Assembly (NCBI GenBank): GCA_905147135.1
Contig: LR990048.1
Coordinates: 5,130,563 to 5,194,562, forward strand
DNA length: 64,000 nt
Direction of reading: 5' to 3'
Source: Blastobasis lacticolella
Lineage: Eukaryota; Arthropoda; Insecta; Lepidoptera; Blastobasidae
Shown here piece after piece: positions 27,501-42,500 of this stretch. Position numbers and translations under genes: made by a program. Within the stretch, counting starts at the first letter, position 1; each line of letters begins with the position of its first letter. Below the pieces are notes generated by a model. It was given only the letters and a program-made list of their open reading frames with translations, was not told where the DNA came from and searched no databases.

Positions 27501-30500
27501 TGAGGGCGCGCTCTTTGGAACCGTATCCAGTTCGTAATGAGGTCAACGATCTTCGCTAGGTTTATTTATTTGCTCACAACTAAATTGTTTTTAAACACTA
27601 GTGACTATTCAGATTGTTCATATATCTCAAATATTCGGATTGTTCAATATATTCATGGACAAAATCCCGTTGTGGGATAAACTCGCCTTTGCCTATAATG
27701 CAACTGTATTTTTATTGCCTGTAATGTTATAAATTGATGCAATAAAGAGATTACATGTATACATACCTATCCAAGACTTTTTGTGTCCATAAAATATTTT
27801 CATCTTTATTGGTCACCCTGGTGCGTTATTCTCACAGTGATTGCCTCTCATGCTAGCTAGGTAGCTAGGTAACAAGGTTGTTAAATCGCAATAACAAAGC
27901 AATCTAATACGACATAAAGTTGCAAATACACAAATATGCAAATTACTATGTTTTTAATATTAGGCTGAATGGCAGTTTTGTATACCTGCGAAAAATATAG
28001 ATAAACAAAGGGCAGTAACTTTTCAACAAATAATGCTCTTGTTCTCGTTCCAATTTTGATAAAAGCTTAATACAACGGCAAATCGAAATGAGCACTTTAC
28101 AGAATACAGCACGGAATTAATAAAACCTAACGAATTCGAATCACTTAAAACACTGAGAGCCTTTCGTGCGCAAAAACTTTAACGTTGATTTCCTCCGTTC
28201 CACAATCCATTTAGCGCTGTGTCTCCTTTGAATTATAAATTCAAATTCTGAAGCCCGCGGCGCGTCGTTCCTCTTAATTGCTCGTGTATATCGGGTGGGC
28301 GACATCACAAGGCATTAGCCGTAGTTGCTATACATGTATAGTTATGTAATATACTGTAGCAAATTCGTAACGAAGTAATCCGACAGAACCAAAGTTACTA
28401 ACATTAGTCGCAATATGCGGGTTACAGTTACTCTAGTTTGGCATGACACTACAATATTTAACCTAATCTATGTTAGTAAGAAATATTTTAGTTAATTTAT
28501 ATTGTAGAAATTGCCAAATAAATATTATGTCTATGTCTATGTCTATGTCTAAATACTTTGTAACCTAATTTAAAGGTTTAAATATTGTAATATTGTCAAT
28601 TTTCCCTAATAAAACAAAGTAAAAATATCTGCCGACAAACCGAGAACCGCTGGGGTAAACGAGTTCTTGAGTGGAGACCACGACTCGGTATAAGTGTGAG
28701 ATACGCTCCGACCAGGTGGAGTGACGATTCGCGAAAGGCTGCAGGTGGATGATGGATGCAAGAAGCCAGGGTCCATTGGCGCTCATTGGGGGAGGCCTAT
28801 GTCCAGCAGTGTTCTACTATAGGCTAATGATGATAAAGATGCTGTAGCCAATGGATTAGAATGTGATCATCGTATCCCATTGCAAACGTATAGTATAAAA
28901 CTACGCCCGTCTCACACAAAAAATCTGCTTTCATGGCTAGCTACAAAGTCAGGTGTAGAGGAAATGGACAGTGTAGAAATTTGTAGCACGTTGCTACGAA
29001 GCCGTAGCACGCGTAGTAATGTCCTACGAAATCAGGGGCGCCGTGCGCACACGCGTAGCGCCGATTTCGGACGCAACTGTTGCATCGGCCGCTAATACAG
29101 GATCTAATCTGGACTAATGATTGCCTCTAATGGTGCTTTTACATGTGAATAAAGGGGGTTATTTATATATGTATTGATTAGACTTACATTTCACTGTGGT
29201 CTAGACTCTAGATAAAGAGCCATTAGTCGATAATTTGAACGGGTATTAAACACTGAGTAATATTTTTACAACTTGTAGATATTTTGACTATGGGTCTCTC
29301 TAGACTCTAGATACCCTAATTTTATAATTTATAAATTATTTATTTATTCAAATAAAAAAATAAAAAAGTTAATTTATAAATAAATTTATTTACAATGTAA
29401 CGGTATCTATTGCTATGTTTCTATTGCAGTGTCTTCTAAATATGTACTAGACTCCCTCATCTGAGTCACCTTGGCAGAGTCTCATTATCCTTATGGTATT
29501 CTTTTGTTATTTTTGGCAAGGAATTGGGTGAAAATGTTAAAGTATTTCTATCGGCGTGTACATCACATTATCAATCAGACAAGCGCTTCAAAAACATTTT
29601 AATTAGTGTAATCCATCACAATAAAGAACTCCTTACCATACAGAACATGTTAAATCAATAGTTCAGCTAACAGAGCCTCACCAAATACCTCTAAAACAAA
29701 CCGATTATTACGACAACAAATATTATCCTTAACCCGTTACCGAGCCACGGGTCCATATCGACCCATAAACCTGTGACCCCAAAATCCCCGACGCCCACAC
29801 ACCCAAGGAAGCGAGATCTTCATTAGGCCCGACTCATCGCGCGCGGTAATCCTTCTCACGGCTCACCGACGTATTGAGCCCAATCGATCTCCGCTCAGGT
29901 GCCTCAGCCGTTGGGAGCCAGTGAAGGGTTAAATTAAAACTATTAAGAACTCAATATGGCGTTTATGGGTAATGGTGCAGATGTAGGGGAGGGTTCCTTA
30001 AGGAGGGGTTTGGATTATTGCAATCGTTGACGTGTTTTTTTAAACTATTTAGTGAGACACGAGCTACTCTGGGGGTCTAAAAAGGCCCCATTCGCGCTTC
30101 ATATTATGATTTATATTAGAGTGCTACAAACTTATCTGATCCGGTGGCCAATACTGGAACTAAGTGACGCCATTTTGAATTGTCATGTCAATGTCAACAA
30201 CAGCAACGCTGCAGATAAGTTTGTGTCAAATTAATATGAATAATATTATGAAACGCTAATGTCGCCTTTTTAGACCCCCTGATGTGTGGTAACTGTCCTC
30301 TATCATCATGTAGAACTGCAGATGTGTTGTCACTGTGAGGACTATGCTGGGCATGAGGCCTGTCCTTTGGGCATGTTTGGTCGCGTTCGTGATTCGTCGT
30401 GGTTGCGCTGGCTACCTTATTCATCAAACAAAGCAAAGAAATGTTTTCATTGAAACGGAAATATATCCAAATAAATTTGTGGAATAATGTAGAAAAAATC

Positions 30501-33500
30501 GATATCCGAATAACATTTTACATAGATACATACATAAAAATTTAAAAGAAAAAAAGGAGGACCGGATATAAATTCGGTACTTCCGCCGCACTTTACTGGG
30601 CCCGTTAAAAGCGCGGTTAATAGCACCATGACCATAAAAACTGTACTAATCTCATGATTTATTGTACGCAAGCTATAATTCATTCGGTGGTTTAAACGTG
30701 GCCAAGACCACACATACGAAACCTGACACCTTTGCCGGCGAAATTTTAATGGTGGCTAAAATATTTCTCGTTTTACCTTTACGACCCAAAAGTTTAGCTT
30801 GAAAGGGTCATAACGACCCTTTCGGGTTTTTGTTGTCAAGTTTAAATTTGGACGAGTGTAGTGATAATAACGTTGGTGCGTCCATGAACTTAGTTAAGGT
30901 ATTCAATTTTGTGTATGTATAATGTATTCAAACACACACACACAAATACATACGTATACGTGTAAATATATGTTTATCTCAAAATCCATAAAATAATCGA
31001 CAGAAAAAGTCGGATAAACCCCGACCAAGTTTACTTAAAATCAAATATTTATTAACTACAAAACCGATTTTAATGAAACAAAGCTAAGGACCGATGAAAC
31101 TGGCTTTCAAATAGAGAAACCCGCATCCAAATCGGTCCATCCATTCAGGAGCTAATACCACAATTAATAATTGCCATGACTGCTATTTTAGACGGGCCAA
31201 GACGTGATTGGAAACTATACTAGTCATCGGAAATAAAAAAACACATTTCTTCAGAAACATAGGTTCAGAAACATATTTCTTCAAAAACACAAACAAAACT
31301 TCTCCCAGCAGTATTATACGAAGGCTTACACTAAGTACCCGCACTATAGCTACTAAAGTGCTCACAATCTTATGGCAGAGGTAAAGAGCGTAATTGCGCT
31401 CTGTGCAAGCAATACCCGGGGGGCGGCTGCTTCCGTCTACATCCAGCGTTATTGCGAGAGCCCGAGAATTGCTGCAGATATTGTAGACGCTCGAGACCGC
31501 AGGCAAAGTTTGTGAATGGAATACGGCACTTTTCACTGGTGAGATCGAGTTTAGTAATGGTATCTGTGTTGAGAATAAGACGAATAAGGAATAAAATGGG
31601 TAAGGAGTACAATAGACCATTAGTATTTTATACCGATTTGTGGAGATCTCTGGGGGAGGCCTATGCCCAGCAGCGGGCGTCTTTCGGCTGATATGATGAT
31701 GATTATTTTATACCACGCGGGAGCGCAACCGGGACATATCGCCGAGATGATGATGATGATGAGTCATTTATAAGTATATAAGTTTTCATAAAGTAATCTT
31801 CAGTATATGTTCCGTAAACAATGTTTCCTCCATATTATAGTACCATTTTATCACCTTTCTCTTATTACTTATATTACACGTATTAGTAGACATCTGATCC
31901 AAAAAGCCAAGACCAGCTTTTGTGGAGATGTTTGGGAGACGATTATGCCCAGCATTGGGCGTTTTCCGGATGATATGATGATGATGGTGATGATGATGAT
32001 CCAAAAGCGAGGCTTTTATATGCACATTTACATACTTTCACATTTATTCTACCGATAACTATTTCAATAACTGCTGTCAATATAATTGAACTAATTGCTA
32101 CAGCTCACTATTGATTGCACATACCACTGTATTACAATGCACTCGCCACACCAATTATTCGAGGCCCTCGCAAACAATTCCTATCTGAAACCAAGACTAG
32201 ACATGCGACCAGACTAGACATCCGGATACATTTCTGAAATGACATTTCCTAGCCACAGCCCGGTGGGGGCGAGAGACCCCTCCGTATAATATGCAAATGG
32301 CGTACGCTGTTGAAATTAGTTTGGTCTATCATGGTTGCAATATTCGATTTGATTTGTAAGGCGTACGTTCCGTATGATGCATCGTCTCCCTATTCTGTGG
32401 TATGTGGTAGTTTTGTGTAGGTCGTAGTGGTTGTTTATTAAACGACTAGTCAAGACTACCACCATCCTGTATTTACACTAATAATTGCAGAAGAAGTAGA
32501 GCGACGTATATCGACTCATCCTTAGTCACTCGATATGTCGACTCCAATAATACCGTTATACGTTTTGGCAGGAAGAGACACGACAAAGGGATTTTCCGAA
32601 CGCGCAAACTAGTGTATTTTAGAGTCAAACTGGAGTAAGTGACTGTGACCCCAATTCGAAACACGGTAAAAAGATGTTTCGATTCCAGACACGAGGTTGT
32701 TCTGAAACTCGTGGACACAGAAAAGACACATACGTGGCAGGATTTGGTGGATGATTAGTGATTCCATTGCTTTAGCGACCAAGAAGGTTTTTGCTATAGG
32801 CTTTTAGTTTAGCAACAACTTTTTTGGGCATCGGGTGCAATAAAGCTTTCTTCCATGATATCGGTACAACGCCAGATTATTCTTAAACACAATGGCAAGA
32901 ATTCTTGGTTAGCGGTCGAAATATATTTAACATGGTGGCAATGTGACAGATAGTCAAAGCAATCAAACTTCTAAACTACAACGAATTAAATAGTAGACAG
33001 CGACTTTAATCTTTAGAAAAAACGTTCCACAGTTTACTCAGGTGACCTCAGGAGGTGCGGTGGGTAAGATGGGGTGAGGTTCCACCCATTCCCTCTGAGC
33101 ATACTATGCAAATACCAGAGATAACTAACGCCCGCCGCGCCGCTTTCACCCGAAACTTATCTCGGAACGTTCCAAGTACAGAAAACAATAAAACAAAACG
33201 CAAAACGCTTTTATCGCTGAAAGTTAGGTTTGTAAAAAGTAGTTTGCGACAGCGATCTGTAAGCTGTAGAATACAGATGGGAAATTTTAGACCCTTTTCT
33301 TAGTCTGAGACTATATCGTTTTACAAAATAAGTAACTAATCTTAATATGTAGGTGCCGTAGAAATGTTTATGATAATGTGTTTATTTATCCTAACTACTT
33401 GACCGTACCACACTCTTAAGGGGCGAAAATTTTTGTTTATAAACATTTAATTGATTTAAAATTAAACAATTTAATATTACGTTCATATATTTTTTTAAAA

Positions 33501-36500
33501 CCTTGGGAATAAAATATACTAGGCCATTCAAAATCGACTTTCATTTGTTTTGTGTGGATCCTTCATTCTACACAAAATAATAAATACAATAAATCCTGTC
33601 GATCATACTTTTTTTTATGTCATACGGTAGCCAAACAGGCAAGCTGTCCACCTGATGGAAAGTGGTCACCACGGCCTATACATATTAGCAACACCACGAG
33701 TATCGTCAATGCGTTGCCCACCTCTATAACACGTTGCTCTGGCAGCAAAAAGGCAAATGCCAAACTACGCCCCTAATTGCCAAACTAGTGCCCCTCCACT
33801 GCCAAAGCTACGGTTTCCCAAATCCCTGTAAAATGATGAATGAATTAATTGTGGTCATTCATAATTTTGTCACTTTGTGGAACTCCATTATATTATAGAT
33901 TAAAGTATTTTGATACACTACTTCCAAGGATATATTATATTTATAAACGTTTAATTAATTGCAACCGGTTTCGGACATCATCTTCTGCCAAGATGCCAGA
34001 TTGCCATAAGATGATATCCGAAATATAATATATTTTCTAGAACTAGTGTATCAACGTGTTTTAGTCTATAATTTATAATTTGTTATCGTGCTCACAAACC
34101 CCACGAGTAAGCAAATACTTGACCGAAGATATCCAATCAATAAGCACTTAGCAAAATTGCGTAGCGCGTTGCTTCTCGGTAATTTGATGAGCCACGGATG
34201 GAGTCTCATCAAACAATTTAATTTACGTTCATTGATGAACACGAGTATTGATTTTTAAACCCCGACGTAAAAAGAGTTTAAGTTTTAAGTTTAAGTACAC
34301 TTGGTAGGTGGTTTACTTGGAAGGGGGACTTTTCTGTCGGTTAGAATATAATTTAAGGCTATAGTATTAATTTATTATAGGTTTTGTAAGATATTGATAT
34401 AAATAAGTTCAATTTTATACAATTGTACACATAGAGACTCGACACTACTAACTGTAGTTGGCTTGAAGATATCGCTTGTAGCGATAAGGCCGCCTTTGCC
34501 CGTTTGCCTTTGCAACGTTTGAATAATACTTGTTAAATTTTCTTTCTAGTTTTTTAGTGTGCAATAAAGAGTATCTATCTATCTACTTTTCAGATCAGCA
34601 GGCAGGGTAATTACCTACCAATTTTGACATCGGGCAAACACATATCAGACAATTAATAGATATAGCTGCCTTAAGTAATGTCAATTAATAAAAAATTACC
34701 TATGAAATTCCCAAACACATATTTCTACTACAACAAGTATTATTAGATATTAAAGTAACTAGTAAATGACTGGTTTAATAAATTAATTATTAAATTGTTA
34801 TAGGAATTTCTTAAGAAGTTGCTTACCAAAGTGAGTTGTACCAAAAATATAATACAAGTATCTAAATCTGCATTTGTAATTCCCCCTAAACCCTTTCTCT
34901 AAACGTTTTCCTTGTTTTACTTTTATAAATTAAAAAGTTATCTTAATTTCCTTTTCACAATAAAAGTATCTTGATGAATGTCTGTTGTTATTTTTTTAAT
35001 AATATTGTTGCTTTTACGGTTCTACTTTGAGCACAGAGTCAGGAGTATCGTTGAAAAGAATCTAATCTTTATAATCCTATGTGCTAACCCTTAGTTTTAA
35101 CCAATGCCTTGGCATGCCAAGAAATCACTGAGGGATCTAATTCAATCTACTTATTGACAAGAACTCACTGGGGGCACCGGTGGAGTGTAGCCACTCCAGT
35201 TTCCAGCTTATTTCCAAACTCTTGAACCGATTTCAGAAACTCTTTATGGTTACCCGACGCGACTTCGTTCGCGTACGCCTACTTTACCCCCTACCTACCC
35301 TTTTATTCTTGCTAATAAACCTTTCTCTTGAATTAATCGATCTATTGTTGAAAACCGCATAAGAATCCGTTGCGTACATACGGGAAGCGACTTTCTGTTA
35401 TACTGTATCTAATACCGAAAAAATAACAGGATCCTGCGAAATTGTTGAAGCTAACAGCGTTTTGGGCTGAACAAATAAAATATTTTATTAGATATTATTA
35501 GGTTTTTAAATGGAATCGACTCGCGTATAATATCTCCTTTTAAGTGATAAATAAAGCATTGTGGCGCGGCATATATCCATAAAGATAATTGGCGGAGCGT
35601 GTTAAATAGTGATAAGTAGTTCCATATTTGTAAACGTAAAAGAAGATTCAGGGAAGCTCAGGTAAAAGAAGACCGATGAATTGTTTTTTGCCTAAGGAAA
35701 CCACTGTTTTTCTCTTTACAAAAAATTTCACCGATCTACAATCATAACTAGAGATACATCTTCCTGTATTCTACTAAGTGGTTATTTAGTAAATGGTGTT
35801 TTGAACCACGGCAGCTGGGGCTGAATACGTTTAAGGCATTATTTAAATATCAAATGGGAAAATAACGACCTTGCTCCGAAAATAGAAAGAATAAACATTT
35901 TCGACTTTTTGTTACAGCTGCAGAGTGAATGGACCCCCCTAGCATACATCAAATGTATGGTAGGGGGGTCAGTTCTCTCTACAGCTGTTGTGCGTTGATA
36001 ACAGTTTAATCGGTAATCTGGTCTTTCCTTTAGTCCTCTATATAGTCTTTACCAACCATAGATTCAACCTGCTTTTTTTCTGAACCGCATGGTTCATGGT
36101 TGGTTGCTCCGTGAGATCAGTTACTGTTTTACTCTTCATCAGAAATCAACTATTACATGGTTCAGTTTTTTCTGTTCTGTGGGTTCAACACAACCCTTCC
36201 CCTTAACCCTTCTACAACCGTCCCTTCATGGACTTATTACATGCCTATTGCTCTTCCTCCATTCAGACTAAGAAAATCGAACACCAAGATGGTAGAGTTG
36301 AAGAAGCTTAATGTTAAGAGATGTCTGGAATATACCAAGATGGACTAATAACGGACGAACGGACGAGCGAATGGGGGTTCGTTGCGATAAAAAACTCCCT
36401 TTTTACGAGCATGAATGAACATGGAAGGACAATTCCACTTCCGAACAATTCCACTCCCACGGACTGGTTTTCTTCGCGGAATATATATATTATTCCTGGA

Positions 36501-39500
36501 TAACTGATTATCAAACTTGGTTTTCTAGGTGGAACAAAGGATATAAATTTTGTGGTAAACAGTCAGACACAAAACGTAGATAAATGAAATACCTACAACA
36601 AGTACATGAAAGCTGAAAGCAAGCTGCAACTATCCACATAACTTGGAAAGTCAATGTTATCATTTGTAGTAGCCAGAAACTTAAGCAAATGCTCGTGCCA
36701 TTTGCAAAACAATTTAAATACACAATACATAGGTAAGTATTTGTTTTGTCCCTTAAAGTTTCTAATTAGGGTTTTAAAACTCTGAAAGTCAATGTTTTCA
36801 TTTATCGCCCGAAATTTGCCATCTTAGAAGAATAAATAAAAATTTTAAGCAAATACTCGAGCTGTTTTGATAACATTCAAATATAATTAATCCAGCCACA
36901 TGTTATTTACCTATTTACAAGTAGCTTAATATAATATTTTAAACGGCAAACTTAAACATTCGTTAAATTAATTGCCTGCATACGCCATCCACTAAGCAAG
37001 TTAACACAATGCTCCAACTTCCAATCTATTCATAGAGCCAGCACGGGCCCGGGCAATGTTGACGGTCTTAGTTAGACGACTTAACTTTCGCGATATTTGT
37101 GTTTCAAACTCACACGAGGTCCTGGCTCCTCGCTCTATTTCAAAGCAATTTCGTGTTCTACCGACTCCTCAATATTATTAACTTGTCGTTTAAAAACTGA
37201 ACTCATATAGCTCTGTTCGTCAATAAGACGCGAGATTAATGGACACTTTTGAGCGTGGCATTACTTGGGGAGGACTATTCGAATATTTTTAACTTTATTT
37301 GACAATGTATTGTCACCACAGCCCGTAACAGTCCACTGCAGGACTTCGGGTCTCTCCCACGAAAGGGGAGGTTACTGCCATAATCTCCACGCTTGGCAGG
37401 CGGGTTGGAGATCGCAGTGTTTAAATATAACAATGGAAAATGCTGCTGCCCATTTTCCAGACTACGGAGACTCTTGATCTTTTGCCTCGAAAACATTAGT
37501 CGCCTTGTACGACACCCACGAGTGTAAGGGGTTGGTGCTATTCTACTCTGCCGGACACCACACGGCCATGCCGTATGTATTGTCACAGCAGATTATAATT
37601 CTGGTTTCTTTCTCTTCATTTAAATAATAAAATTTACTTCTTGACTATATTGGTACGCACGCTAAAAACAAAGGTATTCATTTCCTTCTTCCTTACAAGA
37701 AAAAAATGCACTTGCGAAGAATTACTAAAGTTTTCTAATTCTCGTTCCATGGCACGCTTTTGCCACATTAATTTCTGCATGGAACTCCCACAATGGATAT
37801 TAGGCGGAACCGCAACTCCGTCATTGTTCGGCGAAGTATCGACCTACGCCAAACTTGCCCGATTTATCGAACTATACCCTCAAGTTCGATCTCCCTCGGC
37901 CCATATCTTCACTTTATTGTTCCGAGACCGAATATTCCACAATAGACCCGAATATCCCATTGTTTACTAAATTGAAGTCTACCCGTGCGCGCTCACGTAG
38001 CACCAACCCAATATTCCCTTCCCTTGGCTAGTTTGCTCGCGCTCAATCTTATTTGTTTACGTCAAACTTGCCTTGAATCGGGACCACTTCATAAACTTTG
38101 ATGAAAGGAAATCCAACAATAAATAACTTATTTTCTATTAAAGTAAGTATTCAAGGAAAAGAACGCTCGATGTGTGCCTAATTACTTGCAAAGAGCTGCC
38201 GAAACCCCGAACAAACAGCCCTTATTATTGCAGAGCGTACTTTGTTTGTTTTGTTTGACCTGGGCCGATACGGGGGCCCGATAAAAAATAACAAGCTCCC
38301 GTGAACGCACCCACACGGGCCCGGCAAATCATTAGGACTGGAAAGCCGATTCCGAGTTGAAGATAAGGGGCCTATCTACAAAAAATAACAGCCATGGCAA
38401 CACATCTACGCCTCCCGGCTGAAAGGGCGGGAATCCGGTTCCATTCGTGGAATTGAGCTCTTTTATCATGATTCCTACGAAATGTTTCCCGTTCATCTGG
38501 CAGTCGCTTCGGGAATAATTCCTGTTTTCCGCGACTCTGATTGACGGGTTGTCGTGCGATCGCAAACGTACATTTATAAAAATAGCAGCTTTAACAACGA
38601 GAATCAGTTTTTCGTCGAAATATCTCAAAAATGAGGACGTGCTGGCGACGAAATCGACATAAATACATAAAATTAAAAATTTCGGGAACAGTAAAAACGG
38701 AAATGGTTGGTTTATGGAACAGTCATTAATTAACACAGTTTTAAAGCCCGTTTTGCTTGGAAATAAGTTGAGCTTCGTATTCAACGGGCCTAAAACCTCC
38801 GGATAAAAAAAGAGTATTTTGACCGGAAGCGTTATAATACCGTTTTGTTCGCCAGTTCCCCAAAAAAGAAGGTGCTTTCGTCTACAATTAAATCTCCCGA
38901 AATATTCAAATAGGGACTTTATCCCCACTGTATTTGTGGAGCCCGAATGGACTATTAACATGTTATCCAATGCCCGCGCTGCCCGCCCGACAGAGTGGGC
39001 GGCTAATTCAATCGGGCCCGTCTCCGAGGCTGCCTTATGTAATTAATTAGCTGAAAACTGAGCAACACACGGCTTCAGATACTCCCCTAATACCCTTGAT
39101 GATGGGAAGACGGCGAAAATAAATTTAGCCCTAATTGAATTAGGTGCTTATGTTTAGTAGTTAACCTTTTATTCTTACTAAAAAGAGATTTACGTAAGCA
39201 ATATTATATACGTCATATTTCATACTCAAAATATTGTGTAGAAAAAAGACTACCATCATCAAGCCAAAAGAGAGTGCCAAAGTGCATATATACATACATA
39301 AAGCTCACGCCTTTGTCCCACAGGTGGGGTAGGCAGAAACTATGGACCGCCACTTTGCTCTGTCCTGACACAACTCCCTAGCCTCGCATATATCTTTTCA
39401 TACATATCCTTTTATTCTTGCCACTTCGGACCCCAGTTTTTGAGAACTTTACTGATCTGATCAGTAAATGGGTATGAATATGGTATAAATTTTATGGGTC

Positions 39501-42500
39501 GTCCTCCCAAAGTGGCAAAGTGACTCTTTACAATTAGAATAGAAACCGCCATCAACAGACAAGAAACACAAGCAACAATGAATTATAACGACCCCCAAAC
39601 CCCCAAATTAAGTAATAGAATAAACATAAAACTTGAAATTAACGAGCTCCTCGCACGAGAAACGAATGTAAATTAGTCGACGAAATACCTAAAAGTGCTT
39701 CCTAAATTGTACAAATGGCATAATGGGCCGTTAAATTAATACTACTTTAATGACTTCATTACACCCGTCATCTTGGAATACCTGTGAAGTTGGCTTGGCC
39801 TGGAAATTACAGCAGCACATTTGCAGTCTTAACATTTTTTCTTTTTAGATAATTGTTGGTGTTTTGTAAATATTCTGCTGTTTACTCGGTCTCGAACGGA
39901 AAGCTATTTATAATTTCTCGTGTTTTAATGGTTGGTATGAATTAATTCTAAAGTGACGTTGTAATGCTGATGATGAATGTATTTATTATTATAAACTATA
40001 ATTATTAATGAAATGTAATGAGAATATGAGTTTATGAAACTTGAAATAAATGATATTTAATTTAATTTAATTCAAAAAAATTACATTCTTACACCAAATT
40101 CTTAAACACATTTAAGAACGACGTTTAATGGTCATTGTTATGAAATTTGGAGTTAATCTTAAGCTTAAATGCGTTTAAGAATTTGGTGCAAGCCGCACTA
40201 AGATGTAGTCGAATTTGGCTGTTTGTACGTTTTGGTACTTGAAATAAGCTATAGAACGAATTTTAACATTTTGATTTTGTTTTGATCATATCATAATTTA
40301 ATTCGCGGGACTCCATGATTCATTGAGACAAAGCAAAATAATTAATTTTTTAACAACCACGAATTTCAATCTGTGCTTAGAAATAATAAACCGATTTGCA
40401 TAACTTTGAGACTGATTGCCGTTTTCACTAAACTTGGGAAACAGCTAAGTTCTTCTTATCTCAATTTGGACGTAGCTGATTGGCTAAAAACTAGTTAAGG
40501 CGGAATTTAGGCGATTCCTAAGTTTAGTGAAAACGGCCATATATGTGTTCATAAATAGAATCAGTAAATTCAATCGAGTTCAGGTAAAGGTTTTTGTCCC
40601 ATTGTTTGACAACATTAATGTGTGGTTGTTCTATTGTATAAGCTATAACATTGAAGGCATTTAGCCATTTCGTAGGCATTTAGGTCGTACCTAATTACCC
40701 TCAAGCCACATTGCTGGTACCTATTTGCATAGTATTATGGTATCGGTACACGCACATGAGTTCCTCCAGTCCGCTTCCGAGTTCATTCGCCCAGGTCAAT
40801 GTTCGCATTAACACAACAATTATGCAGCCCTACACATTAGTGTAGGTCTGCATAGGGTAAAATGTTCACCATCATCATCATCCTTCAGGAGCGTCAATGG
40901 CCTAGTGGTTACGGTATCCGACTCGTAAGCGAAAATAATCGGGTTCGAATCCCACTGCCGCGATGTACCAATGACTCTTTTCTGAGTCATGTAATTTAGT
41001 AAAACTAACCGATGCTCTTATGGTGAGGGAAAACATCGTGAACCCTGCACATTCAGGCTCACGCTTTTTGCTTGTGAATTTATTCGGCTGAATATAGCTA
41101 AATGTAATAAGGGCATAAATACAGTGACGGCAAAGGACGTGGAAGAGCATATCCGCTTAACCAAAAAGTACCTCGTGAGAGTACGGCTCTTGGAATCAAG
41201 CCATGAACGTACGTTCAACTCGTTCGTGGTGTTGGTTCCCACCGCAGACTTGGATTTCTTCATGAGGGAAGATTATTGTCCGAAGGGTGTGGTGTACCGG
41301 CGATTCCGTGGGCGACCCAGAATTTCCGGTGCCGCCGAAACGACATTAGGTATCAAGTGAAAAGTGTTAGAATTTAGTATTGAAAATTATTATATTATCT
41401 ATTAGTCTATTGTTAATTTTATAAGTGGTATTGTTGTATAGGTTATATTATTTTGTTTGGTATGTATTGTTTATTGTTTTTATAATTTTGTATGTTATAT
41501 GTATTATATCTATGGGCCTCTGTAGCCTGATACAAATAAATAAATAAATATCGCCATTTTGAAATGTGTCATTTCCAACAACACCGACGCTGTCACCGGG
41601 TTAGTTAAGTTTGTACCTAGCTACAGTCGGCGTCACGCAACTTCTGCACCACGCTGGGCACTGTGCTATTCGAACTTTTCCCTAAGTAAGCTCATATTCC
41701 TTTGAGAGTAAGGTTTCCTCGTCAGAACTAAAACAAATTGCTCGGTTTTCAAATAAATTTTTCGTACCGATCAATGACGTTGATGGGCTTCTGAAGCCCC
41801 ACTGGAGAATTCTTAAAAAGCTATTGCTTTTAAATTAGCAGTATCTACTTACAAAAACAACCGATTTTTTTTAGCTCCGTTCCTCTAGAGAGGTTTCAGT
41901 TTCCATATTGCAAAGAGGATAGAGTACAATATGTATTTTAATTGGCTAAGTACTCGTTTCGGTTCTATTAATGGTTTTTCGAGATACCGTTTTGAACTCT
42001 GTTTCAAGTTATGTCCACGTTCTTCGCGTAATGATTAGATTATCGACAATTTCTACAGGTAATAAATACCGATAATAATGTTTTGAATTAATATTTTACA
42101 AAATTTTATAAATATCCACTTTACGATTAAATCAATTAACTTTTTTTTAATTCTGTGGAATTAAAAAAAAAAAAATTAGTACTGGCCGTTCAGGCAAGGT
42201 ATATTTTTAAAAGAATAATACTTCTTAAAATGGCGGCAAATGAACATCTGTTGATTTCCACTGTAATCCTCTGATTTATTTATTTAATAATTTAAAAGTT
42301 CTTTAACCTAGCCCTGTTTCTTGTTTCAGGGAACGACATAAGATACGTATATCCGGGCGACTATACCGTTCACGTGGGCCAATGGACGGAATGCTCCTCC
42401 ATAGACTCTGGCTTGACCGACCCCCAACAAACGTCGGAAACGGAAAAGTAAGTATCCATTTTCTAGTCTATTGTAGTCGAGTAGCCCTGTCTGTCATCAT

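Larger units (their letters stand above)
15326..28524 (+). other. Intron 1, part 3: stretches with nothing recognised
   Basis: 15326-17764, 18656-19800, 19894-23719, 23836-25009, 25526-26811, 26830-27120 and 27269-28524 show no gene. 21400-23300 is GC-richer and poor in repeats, as slowly evolving noncoding DNA often is. 25921-25978 is a loose inverted repeat (CACTTTCACTACACATA / TATGTGTAGTGAAGTG). Confidence 0.4.
561..42329 (+). other. THSD7: Intron 1 of the THSD7-like gene (41.8 kb)
   Basis: Runs from the GTGAGT donor after the signal-peptide exon to the tttcAG acceptor of exon 2. AT-rich. It holds mobile-element debris, several foldback elements, three strong hairpins and the antisense NDUFA7-like ORF, each listed separately. 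A very long first intron after a signal-peptide exon is common in developmental cell-surface genes and often holds enhancers. That is general knowledge, not something shown here. Confidence 0.75.
28831..42329 (+). other. Intron 1, part 4: stretches with nothing recognised
   Basis: 28831-30070, 30280-31639, 32001-33607, 34586-35249, 35989-37309, 37576-39280, 39421-40091, 40189-40417, 40538-40887 and 41561-42329 hold no supported gene. 38170-39040 is repeat-poor and contains a 212-codon minus-strand open frame (38332-38970) with no recognisable domain. 31060-31170 resembles a common repeat (CAAAACCGATTTTAATGAAAC). Confidence 0.4.

Noticed and set aside
31183..31620. 145-codon minus-strand ORF
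   Set aside because: It overlaps repeat-derived sequence (an RTE-type tail follows at 31640) and has no domain; treated as mobile-element debris.
36089..36348. Overlapping open frames with [18 protein letters not shown] sequence
   Set aside because: No family recognised, no splice-site fit to the host gene and no GC rise as seen over genuine exons.
38332..38970. 212-codon open frame on the minus strand in intron 1
   Set aside because: No recognisable domain, no start context or splice context, composition like the surrounding intron; the length is possible by chance in a 64-kb window.
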